Shown: piece after piece, positions 17,529-26,766 of the stretch | Numbering within the stretch: the stretch's first letter is position 1 | Layout of the letters: each line of letters opens with the position of its first letter | Origin: Microcystis novacekii Mn_MB_F_20050700_S1 | GTDB taxonomy: Bacteria > Cyanobacteriota > Cyanobacteriia > Cyanobacteriales > Microcystaceae | Reading direction: 5' to 3' | Length of the DNA stretch: 64,000 bases | Assembly: GCA_007096045.1 (NCBI GenBank) | Contig: SFAU01000051.1 | Location: forward strand, 1-64,000 | Translations under genes and position numbers: made by a program | Notes under the pieces: model-generated | What the model was told of the DNA's origin: nothing | The model's input: the letters and a program-made list of their open reading frames with translations, nothing else | Databases searched by the model: none

Positions 17529-18001
17529 TGTGTCCAAAGATTGCCAAAAGACTCTTTCATTTCCTCCTTAATTTTCCAGCGTTTAAATGCTTCTTCGTAG
17601 GCAATTCCTTGATTTTGGAAAGTTTTCCAAGCAGAGAGAGAAAGAGGTAAACCCATCAACAAAAAGATATAAATTGCCCAAGAAATTGTTCCCGCACTAA
17701 TTAAATTAATCGTAAGAAAAAAGCTATTAATAATCAGATAGCGAACGGTTTTATTTTTTAGCTCCTCGCGACGAAAGCGATCGAATTCTTGCCGCTTATA
17801 ACTGACCATTTTTGACTCTTGCCAGTCCTTTTCCGCCGTTTCTAAGTCTTTAACTTCAATAGCTAAATCGTCGGCAATTTCTAACAACTGTTGACGGGTA
17901 ATTTCTCCCTTATCCCCTTGGCGGGAGATAGCCAAATAGAGAATTTCCTGCACATCCTCTTGACTGTAGGATTGGGGAGGGAAAAAATCGGGGTTTGGCA
18001 T
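17504..18001 (-). CDS. 2TM-domain protein with N-terminal helical domain
   Basis: A 165-residue protein. Residues 10-65 form a charged helical region (YSQEDVQEILYLAISRQ, ITRQQLLEIADDLAI) that resembles small bacterial transcription-factor-associated domains. Two membrane helices follow (about 87-107 and 110-125), then a charged C-terminus. This layout fits the 2TM-domain family of cyanobacteria; its role is unknown. It is convergent with mutS. A copy of its last codons lies at about 17197-17223 as part of the tandem duplication. Confidence 0.75.
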   Translation of the reverse strand: MPNPDFFPPQSYSQEDVQEILYLAISRQGDKGEITRQQLLEIADDLAIEVKDLETAEKDWQESKMVSYKRQEFDRFRREELKNKTVRYLIINSFFLTINLISAGTISWAIYIFLLMGLPLSLSAWKTFQNQGIAYEEAFKRWKIKEEMKESFGNLWTQIKKFLQF

Positions 18002-18062
18002 AGCAATAGAGAAAGAAATAGGTTCCTTCTCTATTATGGGCGATCGATTTAGCGATTGACAG

Positions 18063-19400
18063 TTAGACGAGACAGGGAGTTTTTAGCTGATTCATCCATG
18101 CTTCTAAATCCTGCAAAGAGCGATCGGCATATTGACCGTAACGTTCCCGTTTATTGCGAATTTTTCTGGTAAAATTCGGCAAAATGCCAAAATTTGGCGG
18201 CATTGGTTGAAAATGTTTCGGTTCGGCACTGCTAATAAACTCAAATAATGACCCCATCATCGTTGTGGTCGGCAATGTCACCGTTTCTAATCCTAAAGCT
18301 AAACGAGCGGCATTAGTTCCCGCTAACCATCCCCCAGCAGCCGCAGCCGTATAGCCTTCCGTCCCGATTAACTGTCCTGCCGCTAATAGCGTCGGTCGCG
18401 ATTTAAACTGGAGACTGGAGGATAATAACTGGGGAGAATTAATAAAGGTGTTTTTGTGCATCACCCCCATGCGGACAAATTCGGCCTTTTCTAACCCCGG
18501 AATCAGACGGAAAACTCGTGTTTGTTCACCCCATTTTAAATTAGTTTGAAATCCCACCATATTCCATAATTGCCCCGCTTTATCTTCCATTCGCAACTGT
18601 ATAACTGCGTAGGGACGTTGATCCGGATATCTCGCATCCGCCAATCCCACCGGTTTCAGGGGACCAAAACGCATGGTATCTTCTCCCCGACAGGCTAATT
18701 CTTCGATTGGTAGGCAAGCCTCGAAAAATTTGGCATTTTCTCGCTCAAAATCCTTTAATTCTGCCTGTTCTGCCTGTTTTAGTTCTTGCCAGAAATGCAG
18801 GTATTGTTCCCGATCCATGGGACAATTGAGATAGGCGGCATCACCTTTATCGTAACGAGAGGCCAGAAAAGCGATCGATTGATCGATCGATTCCCCCAAA
18901 ATAATCGGACTAGCGGCATCAAAAAAGCTCAGATAGTCCAGACCGGTGAAATTTTGCAGAGCTGCGGCTAAAGCAGCACTGGTTAACGGTCCAGTGGTTA
19001 AAACGACAATACCATCCCGAGGAATTTCAGTGATCTCCTGACGTTTTAAGGTGATTAGAGGGTGGTTAGCGAGTATTTCCGTCAAATTTCGACTAAAGAC
19101 CCCTCGATCGACCGCTAAAGCCCCTCCTGCGGGGACACTGTGCTGATCGGCCTGGGCAATAACTACGGAATTTAAGCGTCGTAATTCTTCATGGAGTAAC
19201 CCAGTGGCGCGATCCACCGCCATGGCACCAAAGGAGTTACTACAGACTAATTCGGCTAAAAATTGGCTATGGTGGGCGGGACTAGAGCGAATTGGGCGCA
19301 TTTCGTGCAGGATCACGGGAATACCCGCTTGGGCTATCTGCCACGCCGCCTCAGTCCCCGCTAATCCTCCACCAATTACATGAATAGGGCGATCGATCAT
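18063..19400 (-). CDS. trmFO: tRNA (uracil-5-)-methyltransferase TrmFO
   Basis: A 445-residue flavoprotein. The FAD-binding fingerprint [15 protein letters not shown] lies at residues 6-20. Other TrmFO hallmarks are the CSNSFGA motif (catalytic Cys region) and [37 protein letters not shown] and [13 protein letters not shown]. It methylates U54 in the T-loop of tRNA using methylenetetrahydrofolate and FADH2. Length matches the family. It is divergent from the HAD gene at 19549. Confidence 0.97.
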   Translation of the reverse strand: MIDRPIHVIGGGLAGTEAAWQIAQAGIPVILHEMRPIRSSPAHHSQFLAELVCSNSFGAMAVDRATGLLHEELRRLNSVVIAQADQHSVPAGGALAVDRGVFSRNLTEILANHPLITLKRQEITEIPRDGIVVLTTGPLTSAALAAALQNFTGLDYLSFFDAASPIILGESIDQSIAFLASRYDKGDAAYLNCPMDREQYLHFWQELKQAEQAELKDFERENAKFFEACLPIEELACRGEDTMRFGPLKPVGLADARYPDQRPYAVIQLRMEDKAGQLWNMVGFQTNLKWGEQTRVFRLIPGLEKAEFVRMGVMHKNTFINSPQLLSSSLQFKSRPTLLAAGQLIGTEGYTAAAAGGWLAGTNAARLALGLETVTLPTTTMMGSLFEFISSAEPKHFQPMPPNFGILPNFTRKIRNKRERYGQYADRSLQDLEAWMNQLKTPCLV

Positions 19401-19548
19401 AGTTGGGAGAAAATGGGTAGAGTTATGATTATTTTAAAATGAGCAATTGTTAGGTTTGTTGGGCCACCTAGAGGGCCGACCCTAAAAACCTCAGTTCGAT
19501 GGTGATCATCGGTCGTCAGTGAAGAAAACCTTTATAGACAAAACTTTC

Positions 19549-20208
19549 ATGCAGAAACCTCAAGTTATTTTTCTCGATGCTGTGGGTACTCTTTTTGGGT
19601 TGAAAGGCAGTGTCGGAGCAATTTATAGTCAAATAGCAGCGGATTTTGGGGTAGAGGTGGCGGACGAGAGTCTAGAACAGTCTTTCTCCGCTATTTTCCC
19701 CACTTCTTCCCCCCTAGCTTTTCCTGACGTTGAACCAGCACAAATTCCTGAGTTAGAGTATTGCTGGTGGCGATCGCTGACTGGAGCAGTTTTTAATAAT
19801 TTGGGTTATCTGGAACGATTTCCCGATTTTGAGGCTTTTTTCAGCGAACTTTATCGTCATTTTGCCACGGCCGAGCCTTGGGTTCTGTACGGGGATGTAA
19901 TTCCTACTTTAAGACTCTGGCAGATTCAGGGGATCGAGTTGGGCATTATTTCTAATTTTGATAGTCGTATCTACCGAGTTTTGGCAGAATTAGGCTTAGA
20001 GTATTTTTTTCGATCGATCACGATTTCTTCCCAGGCGGGGGTCGCTAAACCCGATCCGGAAATTTTTCAAATCGCCCTGCAAAAACATGATTGTTCCCCC
20101 GCACAGGCTTGGCATATTGGCGATAGTAAAAAAGAGGACTACCAAGGGGCAAAATCCTTGGGCATAGAGGCATTTTTAATGAAAAGATCAATAGGGTTGG
20201 CTGAATAA
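19549..20208 (+). CDS. HAD-superfamily hydrolase, DREG-2-like
   Basis: A 219-residue HAD-IA protein from ATG 19549; an upstream GTG at 19519 would add ten residues. Motif I is FLDAVGTLFG: the nucleophile Asp is present, but the usual acid/base Asp two residues on is Val, as in the DREG-2-like subgroup. Motif II is GIISNFDSR, motif III the Lys in AGVAKPDPEIF, and motif IV HIGDSKKEDYQGA. The missing second Asp suggests altered or weak phosphatase chemistry. The last codons (GLAE and stop) lie inside a family 2 repeat element that starts about 20193. Confidence 0.85.
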   Translation: MQKPQVIFLDAVGTLFGLKGSVGAIYSQIAADFGVEVADESLEQSFSAIFPTSSPLAFPDVEPAQIPELEYCWWRSLTGAVFNNLGYLERFPDFEAFFSELYRHFATAEPWVLYGDVIPTLRLWQIQGIELGIISNFDSRIYRVLAELGLEYFFRSITISSQAGVAKPDPEIFQIALQKHDCSPAQAWHIGDSKKEDYQGAKSLGIEAFLMKRSIGLAE

Positions 20209-20285
20209 ATCTAAAAACCTTGTTGGATAAGCTCTTTGGCTCTTATGGGTAAAATCCTACACCCCACACCCCCACGAATAAATAG
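20193..20285. mobile_element. Inverted-repeat element, family 2 copy 1 (partial)
   Basis: Begins within the HAD gene end (GGGTTGGCTGAATAAATCTA) and continues AAAACCTTGTTGGATAAG, then TAAAATCCTACACCCCACAC. It matches the left part of the complete copy at 45980-46220. The right end cannot be identified, so this is a truncated copy. It gives the HAD gene its stop codon. Confidence 0.6.
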
Positions 20286-20390
20286 GTCAAGAGGGAAAAA
20301 GTCTTTCAGTGGGGATAGGGGATGGGGAGGGAACACAGACCCTACCAGCTAATACCTAACCCTCGAACCAGTTTAATCCCCATCGGGATT

Positions 20391-21113
20391 TTAGACCGAT
20401 TGCTGCGATGGGGTGGAAGTCGCTTCTGACCGATCTGCGTTAGGCTCCGCCCCTTTGGGGGCGGCCACTTTTACCAAAGCATGACGCAAAACCTGTTCTC
20501 CGAGAGTGTATCCTCGCACTAACTGCTCGATCACCGCACCTTCGGGATGCTCATCGCTGTACTCCCGCATCATCGCTTCGTGGTAGGTGGGGTCAAAGGG
20601 TTGACCTTCCGGACGCATGGGGGAAACGCCTAAACGCTTGAGACTGTCCACTAAGGTTTTATAGACCCCCTGGTAGCTCTTGTGAATACCCATCTCGCCA
20701 TCATTAGCTGGTTTAATTTGAGTACGGGCGCGCTCAAAATTATCCACCACGCCAAGAATTTCCACCAGGGTTTTGCCCTTGATTTTTGTTTCCAGTTCCT
20801 CTTTTTCTTTGCTCGTGCGTTTGCGAAAATTGTCGAACTCGGCCGCTAGACTGATATAGCGTTTCTTATAGGCATCAACCTGTTGGGTTTGCTCTTCTAA
20901 CTGCTGTTTGAGAGTGTCGATTTCCTCTTGTAGAGCATCCATGGTCATTCCGCCTAGAAGAGAAAATCCCTCGCTAGAGGCGGCTTGGTCTGTCACAGTT
21001 TTGACTTCATCGGTGACACTGGCTTCTGATTCAGTTGCAAGGGATTCAGGGGAATTAGGAAGAGATTCTTGGTTTTCGTCGAAAATTGCTGAGGTATTTG
21101 GTTCTGCACTCAT
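20391..21113 (-). CDS. grpE: Nucleotide exchange factor GrpE
   Basis: A 240-residue protein from ATG 21113; a TTG ten codons upstream is less likely. The N-terminus is acidic and disordered (T, S, E rich). A long coiled coil follows ([21 protein letters not shown]), then [18 protein letters not shown], and the beta-domain signature [10 protein letters not shown] ... [19 protein letters not shown]. GrpE dimers release ADP from DnaK. dnaK and dnaJ are not in the window, so the chaperone genes are dispersed. The C-terminal tail is polar, as in other cyanobacterial GrpE. Confidence 0.96.
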   Translation of the reverse strand: MSAEPNTSAIFDENQESLPNSPESLATESEASVTDEVKTVTDQAASSEGFSLLGGMTMDALQEEIDTLKQQLEEQTQQVDAYKKRYISLAAEFDNFRKRTSKEKEELETKIKGKTLVEILGVVDNFERARTQIKPANDGEMGIHKSYQGVYKTLVDSLKRLGVSPMRPEGQPFDPTYHEAMMREYSDEHPEGAVIEQLVRGYTLGEQVLRHALVKVAAPKGAEPNADRSEATSTPSQQSV

Positions 21114-21143
21114 AGTATACAATTTTATTGGGTAATTTGGCAA

Positions 21144-21483
21144 TATATGACCATTTACTGCTAATTTTGGTCTTTAAGTACCAGCTAGTAATCAAGGTTT
21201 AACCCCTAATGTAACATTTTGTGGACAAGATCCGTAACTAGATGAGGCTAAGAGACATTGAAACTGAGTATTGTTGAGTTAGCTAAAAAAGCAGCTAAAC
21301 CTTACTCTTAGGCAGTTCTGGCGTTCCAGCCTTCCCCGATCAACCTAGACCAATTCAGCTGCGCGGACAGCTGACAAGCGACCCCGATAGATAATCAGTG
21401 ATCTAAAAAAATTTTTGCTAGAATGCAATTTTACCAGTAGAATTGGGAACAGTTAAGGGTAGTGGAGAGGTTAAGAATCTTCT
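21144..21483. promoter_or_regulatory. Divergent promoter region of grpE and pilB
   Basis: A 340-base spacer between divergent grpE and pilB. It carries GC-rich strings near 21310-21385 (CAGCTGCGCGGACAGCTG is a clear inverted repeat) and an AT-rich stretch near 21405-21435 (AAAAAAATTTTTGCTAGAAT) that may include a -10 box for pilB. No gene is seen. Exact promoter positions cannot be fixed by eye. Confidence 0.4.
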
Positions 21484-23499
21484 ATGACATTTTCTTCCAA
21501 GAAAACCCGTGCCGTTGCCCTACGCAATTACTTTTCCCCCTTTGGTAACAAGTTGGTGCAGTCGGGCTATATCGGTGCCGAGCAAATGCAACAAGCCCTA
21601 GTGGAAACACGAAAATCGGGACGATCGCTAGTAGAAATACTACAACAACTAACCGGGCGCCCCTTGCCCCCAGATTTACGGCGACAGTATAAGAAAAACC
21701 AGTTATTTGAATTAAAAATTCTCTACGGGGTCGAATCGATCGACCCCGAGTTAACCGATGTGGATGGACTGGAAATGGCCTGGTTGATCGATTCTTTGAT
21801 TCCGATCGATCTTTGTCGTCGCTATCGTCTCATCCCCCTGCGAAAGATCGAAGGAGAGCCAGCTGCGATTTTGATAGCCATGGTCGATCCCGACAACCTC
21901 GAGGCTACCGACGATATCAATCGTATCCTCCGCCCCAGGGAGTTAGGTTTACAGCGTTTGGTGATTACCAGCGAAGATTATGAAAGATTACTGGAAAAAT
22001 TCCACTGGGCCCAATCGGAGCTAGAACAGGAAAAAGCCCGACTCCAAAAAGAAAAAGAACTGGCAAAACTCTCGGATCTCACTGGTATTGTCAGCAATAT
22101 TGAGGTGGCCTCTGGTGCTGCTAACGATGAAGTGGCCGATGATCTCGGAGAAGGGGAAGCTAATCAAGCTCCCGTCATCAACCTCGTCAATAAAATTATA
22201 GCTAAAGCCCTACAGGAAGGGACTTCCGATATTCACATCGAACCCCAAGAAGAATTCCTGAAAATTCGCTTTCGCAAAGATGGAGTTCTTCATCAAGCTT
22301 TTGATCCACTGCCGAAAAGAATTACCCCGGCGGTCACTGCCCGTCTTAAAATCATGGCCGATCTCGATATCGCCGAACGTCGTCTTCCCCAAGATGGTAA
22401 AATTCGGCGGATGTATCAAGGGCGGAAAGTGGATTTTCGCGTTAATACCCTGCCCAGTCGCTACGGGGAAAAAGTCTGTTTACGGATTCTCGATAACTCC
22501 TCTACCCAGTTGGGTTTAGATAAACTGATCACCGATCAAAAGACCCTGCAAATCGTCCGAGACTTGGCCAGTCACCCTTTTGGTCTGTTGCTGGTGACAG
22601 GCCCCACTGGTTCGGGGAAATCCACCACTTTATACTCGGTGTTAGCCGAAAGAAATCACCCTGGAGTTAATATTAGTACCGCCGAAGACCCGATCGAATA
22701 TTCTCTACCAGGCATCACCCAGGTGCAGGTAATTCGGGAAAAAGGCCTGGATTTCGCCTCGATTCTGCGGGCATTCATGCGACAAGATCCGGATGTGATT
22801 CTGGTGGGAGAAACTAGGGACAAGGAAACGGCTAAAACAGCGATCGAGGCCGCCCTAACTGGTCACTTGGTCCTCACTACCCTACACACCAACGATGCCG
22901 CTGGTGCGATCGCTCGTCTCGATAAGATGGGGGTTGAACCGTTTATGATTTCTGGTTCTCTCTTGGGAGTCTTGGCCCAGCGTCTCGTGCGGCGCGTCTG
23001 TGGCCAATGTCGAGTCGCCTATAACCCCAGCCAAGGGGAATTAGCCCGTTTCGGTCTTTCCGCCGCCAATGAACGGGAAGTGACCTTTTATAAGGCTAAT
23101 ACCCTGACCATAGAGGAAATTCAACAGGCGCGAAAACAGGGCAATCTCTGCGTTAAATGTGGCGGCAGCGGTTATAAAGGTCGCATCGGTGTCTATGAGA
23201 TAATGCAGAATAGTGAACGACTACAGCAGCTAATTTACCAAGGGGCAACAACCGATCGCCTTAAGGAGGCGGCTGTCGATGAAGGCATGGTGACACTCCT
23301 AGCCTATAGTTTAAATCTGGTGCGCGAGGGTTACACCACCCTCGAAGAAGTGGAACGGGTGACATTTACCGATTCTGGTCTGGAAGCGGAACTAAAAGCC
23401 AAACGGAAAAGCGGTTTAATCTGTCGTGGTTGTCGCGCCGAACTACAACCAGAATGGCTCGATTGTCCCTATTGTATGACACCGCGATTTAGTGATTAA
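21484..23499 (+). CDS. pilB: Type IV pilus assembly ATPase PilB
   Basis: A 671-residue GspE/PilB ATPase. Residues about 15-165 form the N-terminal GspII_E_N/MshEN-like region. Walker A GPTGSGKSTTLY starts at residue 373. The Asp box is AEDPIEYSLPGITQVQV, Walker B DPDVILVGETRD, and the His box GHLVLTTLHTND. Zinc-binding CGQC and CVKCGG follow. The C-terminus has two further CxxC pairs (CRGC, CPYC), a rubredoxin-like tail. PilB drives pilus extension at the inner membrane with PilC. It is first in pilB-pilT-pilC and is needed for motility and natural competence in related cyanobacteria. Confidence 0.96.
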   Translation: MTFSSKKTRAVALRNYFSPFGNKLVQSGYIGAEQMQQALVETRKSGRSLVEILQQLTGRPLPPDLRRQYKKNQLFELKILYGVESIDPELTDVDGLEMAWLIDSLIPIDLCRRYRLIPLRKIEGEPAAILIAMVDPDNLEATDDINRILRPRELGLQRLVITSEDYERLLEKFHWAQSELEQEKARLQKEKELAKLSDLTGIVSNIEVASGAANDEVADDLGEGEANQAPVINLVNKIIAKALQEGTSDIHIEPQEEFLKIRFRKDGVLHQAFDPLPKRITPAVTARLKIMADLDIAERRLPQDGKIRRMYQGRKVDFRVNTLPSRYGEKVCLRILDNSSTQLGLDKLITDQKTLQIVRDLASHPFGLLLVTGPTGSGKSTTLYSVLAERNHPGVNISTAEDPIEYSLPGITQVQVIREKGLDFASILRAFMRQDPDVILVGETRDKETAKTAIEAALTGHLVLTTLHTNDAAGAIARLDKMGVEPFMISGSLLGVLAQRLVRRVCGQCRVAYNPSQGELARFGLSAANEREVTFYKANTLTIEEIQQARKQGNLCVKCGGSGYKGRIGVYEIMQNSERLQQLIYQGATTDRLKEAAVDEGMVTLLAYSLNLVREGYTTLEEVERVTFTDSGLEAELKAKRKSGLICRGCRAELQPEWLDCPYCMTPRFSD

Positions 23500-23630
23500 G
23501 ACAGTTTTTCAGTTATCAGATTTGAGTTTTAAGTAAGGAGTATTAAGTGAGTAGTCTTAAATAGCACTTTCCCAATGTCTTTTCACTGGTTGCTGTTCAC
23601 TGATTTTACCTTATAGATAGGGTTTAACTT

Positions 23631-24731
23631 ATGGAATTAATGATCGAAGATTTAATGCAACAATTGGTCGACATGGGCGGTTCTGATATGCACATTCAGT
23701 CTGGCGCGCCGGTCTATTTTCGCATTAGTGGCAAACTCGCCCCGATTAGTGAAGAATCTTTAACCCCGCAAGATTGTCAGAAATTGATTTTTAGTATGCT
23801 CAATAATACTCAAAGAAAAGAGTTAGAGCAGAATTGGGAATTAGACTGTTCATACGGGGTGAAAGGATTAGCAAGATTTAGGGTCAATGTTTATAAAGAA
23901 AGGGGGGCTTATGCAGCTTGTTTACGGGCTTTGTCCTCTAAAATTCCTAACTTTGAACAATTAAATTTACCGGAAGTAGTCCGGGAATTATCGGAAAGAC
24001 CGAGGGGATTAATTCTCGTGACCGGCCAAACAGGTTCAGGTAAAACTACCACTTTAGCGGCAATTTTAGACTTAATTAATCGGACTAGATCTGAGCATAT
24101 TTTAACTGTAGAAGACCCAATTGAGTACGTTTTTTCTAATATGAAAAGCCTGTTTCACCAACGTCAAAAAGGAGAAGATACCAAGAGTTTTGCCAACGCA
24201 TTAAGATCAGCTTTACGGGAAGATCCTGATATTATCCTTGTGGGAGAAATGCGGGATTTAGAAACGATTAGTTTGGCAATCACGGCAGCGGAAACTGGTC
24301 ACTTAGTCTTTGGAACCCTGCACACCAACTCAGCAGCGGGAACAGTGGATCGGATCATTGACGTTTTCCCCCCTAACCAACAGGCACAAATTCGCGCCAT
24401 GTTATCCAATTCTCTACTAGCAGTTTTTAGTCAAAACCTAGTCAAGAAAAAAAATCCTAAACCCGGGGAATTTGGTCGGGCAATGGTACAGGAAATCATG
24501 GTGGTAACTCCAGCGATCGCCAACCTAATTCGCGAAGGAAAAGCCCCCCAAGTCTATTCAGCAATTCAAACGGGAATGAAGTTAGGAATGCAAACCATGG
24601 AACAGGGATTAGCTAATTTAGTTGTTAGGGGTGTTGTCTCTTTGGAAGAGGCCATTTCTAAAAGCGGTAAACCCGATGAGTTACAACGTCTTATCGCCGG
24701 GGCCAGTGCTAACGCTAAAGCCCGGATTTAA
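23631..24731 (+). CDS. pilT: Type IV pilus retraction ATPase PilT
   Basis: A 366-residue PilT. The N-terminal PAS-like region is GGSDMHIQSGAPVYFRISG; Walker A TGQTGSGKTTTLA starts near residue 131; the Asp box is VEDPIEYVF, Walker B DPDIILVGEMRD, and His box TGHLVFGTLHTNSA. The AIRNLIRE-type helix of PilT appears as AIANLIREGK. It powers pilus depolymerisation and twitching. It lies 131 bases after pilB; that spacer holds repeat sequence (AGTTTTAAGTAAGGAGTATT) related to 11860-11900 in inverted form. Confidence 0.96.
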   Translation: MELMIEDLMQQLVDMGGSDMHIQSGAPVYFRISGKLAPISEESLTPQDCQKLIFSMLNNTQRKELEQNWELDCSYGVKGLARFRVNVYKERGAYAACLRALSSKIPNFEQLNLPEVVRELSERPRGLILVTGQTGSGKTTTLAAILDLINRTRSEHILTVEDPIEYVFSNMKSLFHQRQKGEDTKSFANALRSALREDPDIILVGEMRDLETISLAITAAETGHLVFGTLHTNSAAGTVDRIIDVFPPNQQAQIRAMLSNSLLAVFSQNLVKKKNPKPGEFGRAMVQEIMVVTPAIANLIREGKAPQVYSAIQTGMKLGMQTMEQGLANLVVRGVVSLEEAISKSGKPDELQRLIAGASANAKARI

Positions 24732-24797
24732 TCCTAAATCCTGTTTAAAAGGTATAGGAGAGTGGGAAGTTTTTTCAGTAAACAGTAAACAGTGAAC

Positions 24798-24860
24798 TGA
24801 TAACTGATAACTGATAACTGATAACTGATAACTGATAACTGATAACTGATAACTGATAAC
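24798..24860. repeat. Nine TGATAAC heptamers in the pilT-pilC spacer
   Basis: Exactly nine tandem TGATAAC units (63 bases) end 12 bases before the pilC ATG. The last bases before the start (TGATTTGTCCT) contain no ribosome-binding site, so the array occupies the pilC initiation region. Every reading frame within the array meets TGA or TAA. Confidence 0.95.
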
Positions 24861-24871
24861 TGATTTGTCCT

Positions 24872-26086
24872 ATGCCTACTTTTGTCGCACAAGTTAAAAG
24901 CAGCTCGGGAAAAGTTTTCCAAGAAAAGGTTGAAGCCATGTCTCCCGATCAAGCCCGGATGATGCTGAAGGCGAAATATGCCGCCGTCGGTAAAGTCAAA
25001 AAAGCGCAAAGAGAGATCGATCTTTCCGGTTTAAAGTTGATGTTTACCAGCATTTCCATCAAAGATAAAGCGGTTTTTTCCCGTCAATTTTCGGTGATGA
25101 TTAATGCTGGTGTGGCGATTGTGAGATGTTTGGGAGTTTTGGGGGATCAATGCGGTAACCTCAAGATGAAAAAAGCCCTACAAGCGATTAATGCTGAGGT
25201 ACAGCAAGGGAGTCCGTTATCGGAAGCGATGGCCAAACATCCCGAATGTTTTGATGAACTTTATGTCAGTATGGTCGAAGCTGGTGAGACGGGGGGGGTA
25301 CTCGATGAAGTGCTCAACCGTCTCTCGAAACTTTTGGAAGACATGGCCCGCTTGAAAAACCAGATTAAATCAGCGATGACTTATCCAGTAGCGGTAGGAA
25401 TTTTGGCGGTAATTGTGTTTTTCGGGATGACGATCTTTTTAATTCCCGTGTTTGCGAAAATTTTCACCGATTTAAAGGTGGAACTACCGGCTTTAACGCA
25501 ATTTATGCTCTTTTTAAGTGGTGTGATGCGTAGTTGGTTAATTTTAATTCCGATCCTCACCATTGCTGCCACGGTTTTTTTACTGCGTCGCTATTACAAA
25601 ACCCCGATGGGTCGTCTGCAAATTGACCACTTTTTCCTTAAAATGCCTCTTTTTGGTGATTTGAATGAAAAGTCTGCTGTGGCTAGATTTTGCCGGGTTT
25701 TTGGGACTCTGACGCGTTCTGGTGTCCCGATTTTGAGTTCCCTCGATATCGTTGGTAATACGGTGGGTAATCAGGTAATTGCCAATGCGATCTCCGGTGC
25801 CAAGGCGGAAATTCAGCAGGGGGGAATGATGAGTTTAGCCCTACAAAAAGCCAATGTTTTCCCAGCTTTGGCAATTCAAATGATTAGTATTGGTGAGGAA
25901 ACGGGAGAATTAGATGCCATGATGATGAAAGTGGCGGATTTCTACGAAGATGAGGTGGAACAGGCCATTAAAGCTTTAACCAGTATCATTGAACCCTTGA
26001 TGATGGTTGGTGTTGCGGGGATGGTGGGAATTATTCTTCTGTCTATGTACCTGCCTATGTTTAAAATCTTCGATGCGTTGGGATAA
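24872..26086 (+). CDS. pilC: Type IV pilus inner-membrane platform protein PilC
   Basis: A 404-residue GspF/PilC protein with two T2SSF repeats (about residues 68-190 and 270-395). FSRQFSVMINAGV and FCRVFGTLTRSGVPIL are the matching cores. Membrane helices are seen near 172-195, 220-240 and 375-395. PilC connects PilB/PilT to the pilin filament. The start is fixed by the conserved MPTFVAQVKSSSGKVF; no ribosome site is visible because a heptamer array sits just upstream. Confidence 0.96.
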   Translation: MPTFVAQVKSSSGKVFQEKVEAMSPDQARMMLKAKYAAVGKVKKAQREIDLSGLKLMFTSISIKDKAVFSRQFSVMINAGVAIVRCLGVLGDQCGNLKMKKALQAINAEVQQGSPLSEAMAKHPECFDELYVSMVEAGETGGVLDEVLNRLSKLLEDMARLKNQIKSAMTYPVAVGILAVIVFFGMTIFLIPVFAKIFTDLKVELPALTQFMLFLSGVMRSWLILIPILTIAATVFLLRRYYKTPMGRLQIDHFFLKMPLFGDLNEKSAVARFCRVFGTLTRSGVPILSSLDIVGNTVGNQVIANAISGAKAEIQQGGMMSLALQKANVFPALAIQMISIGEETGELDAMMMKVADFYEDEVEQAIKALTSIIEPLMMVGVAGMVGIILLSMYLPMFKIFDALG

Positions 26087-26187
26087 GTTGATCAGTGATC
26101 AGTGAGCGGTTATCAGTGACTATTGCCAGTAGCTTGAAATCAGCCAGATTTTAATTTTCATCTCCTTTTACTTGATTAGGTGAATCT

Positions 26188-26724
26188 GTGTCTTACGAAA
26201 CTTTATTAGCGGAATACAGCTGTCGTGAGGGGGCGATCAAATTATTGCGACAATATCGCCCCTATTTAGAGTTAATTCCTAGTCTGCGTCGTCCTGAAGA
26301 TAGTTTAATTACTATTCCCTTGCCCTTGGTCAGAATTCGTCCATCTTCTGCCCTGGAATCTAGAAAGACGGTACAATTAGCCTGTGATTTGGCGATTCTG
26401 ATGTGTGATCCGGAATGGAAAATTAAATTAGGTTCAGAAATCCTGATTTTTATCCATCGTCCGGGGGAAGATTTCTCTGATTTGTTGAAACGCTGGCGCG
26501 AAACCCAAATATGTTTAGATAAAGAATATGAATGGTTAATGCCCCCCAGAGAACAACATATGTTTAGTGAAGGTGCAGAAAAAATTCATCCTTTATTTGT
26601 GGTTTTTGATCAAACGGCCGAGAGAATAAAAAAGGGTTTAAGAGGGGCTTTTTTACCCATGGTTGTTCAAAATTATCGGCCAGCTTTGATTGATGATTCC
26701 TTAGAATTAGTCGATCAAGATTAG
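26188..26724 (+). CDS. Hypothetical protein downstream of pilC
   Basis: A 178-residue soluble protein from a GTG start preceded by AGGTG seven bases upstream. I do not recognise a family. It begins YETLLAEYSCREGAIKLLRQ, has a proline-rich middle (ITIPLPLVRIRPSS) and an acidic tail (ALIDDSLELVDQD). It follows pilC by about 100 bases in the same direction and is convergent with the radical SAM gene. It could belong to the pilus unit, but that is context only. Confidence 0.65.
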   Translation: MSYETLLAEYSCREGAIKLLRQYRPYLELIPSLRRPEDSLITIPLPLVRIRPSSALESRKTVQLACDLAILMCDPEWKIKLGSEILIFIHRPGEDFSDLLKRWRETQICLDKEYEWLMPPREQHMFSEGAEKIHPLFVVFDQTAERIKKGLRGAFLPMVVQNYRPALIDDSLELVDQD

Positions 26725-26766
26725 CTGACTCTCTGGGGTTAGTATAAAGGGAACAGTTGACGATGG

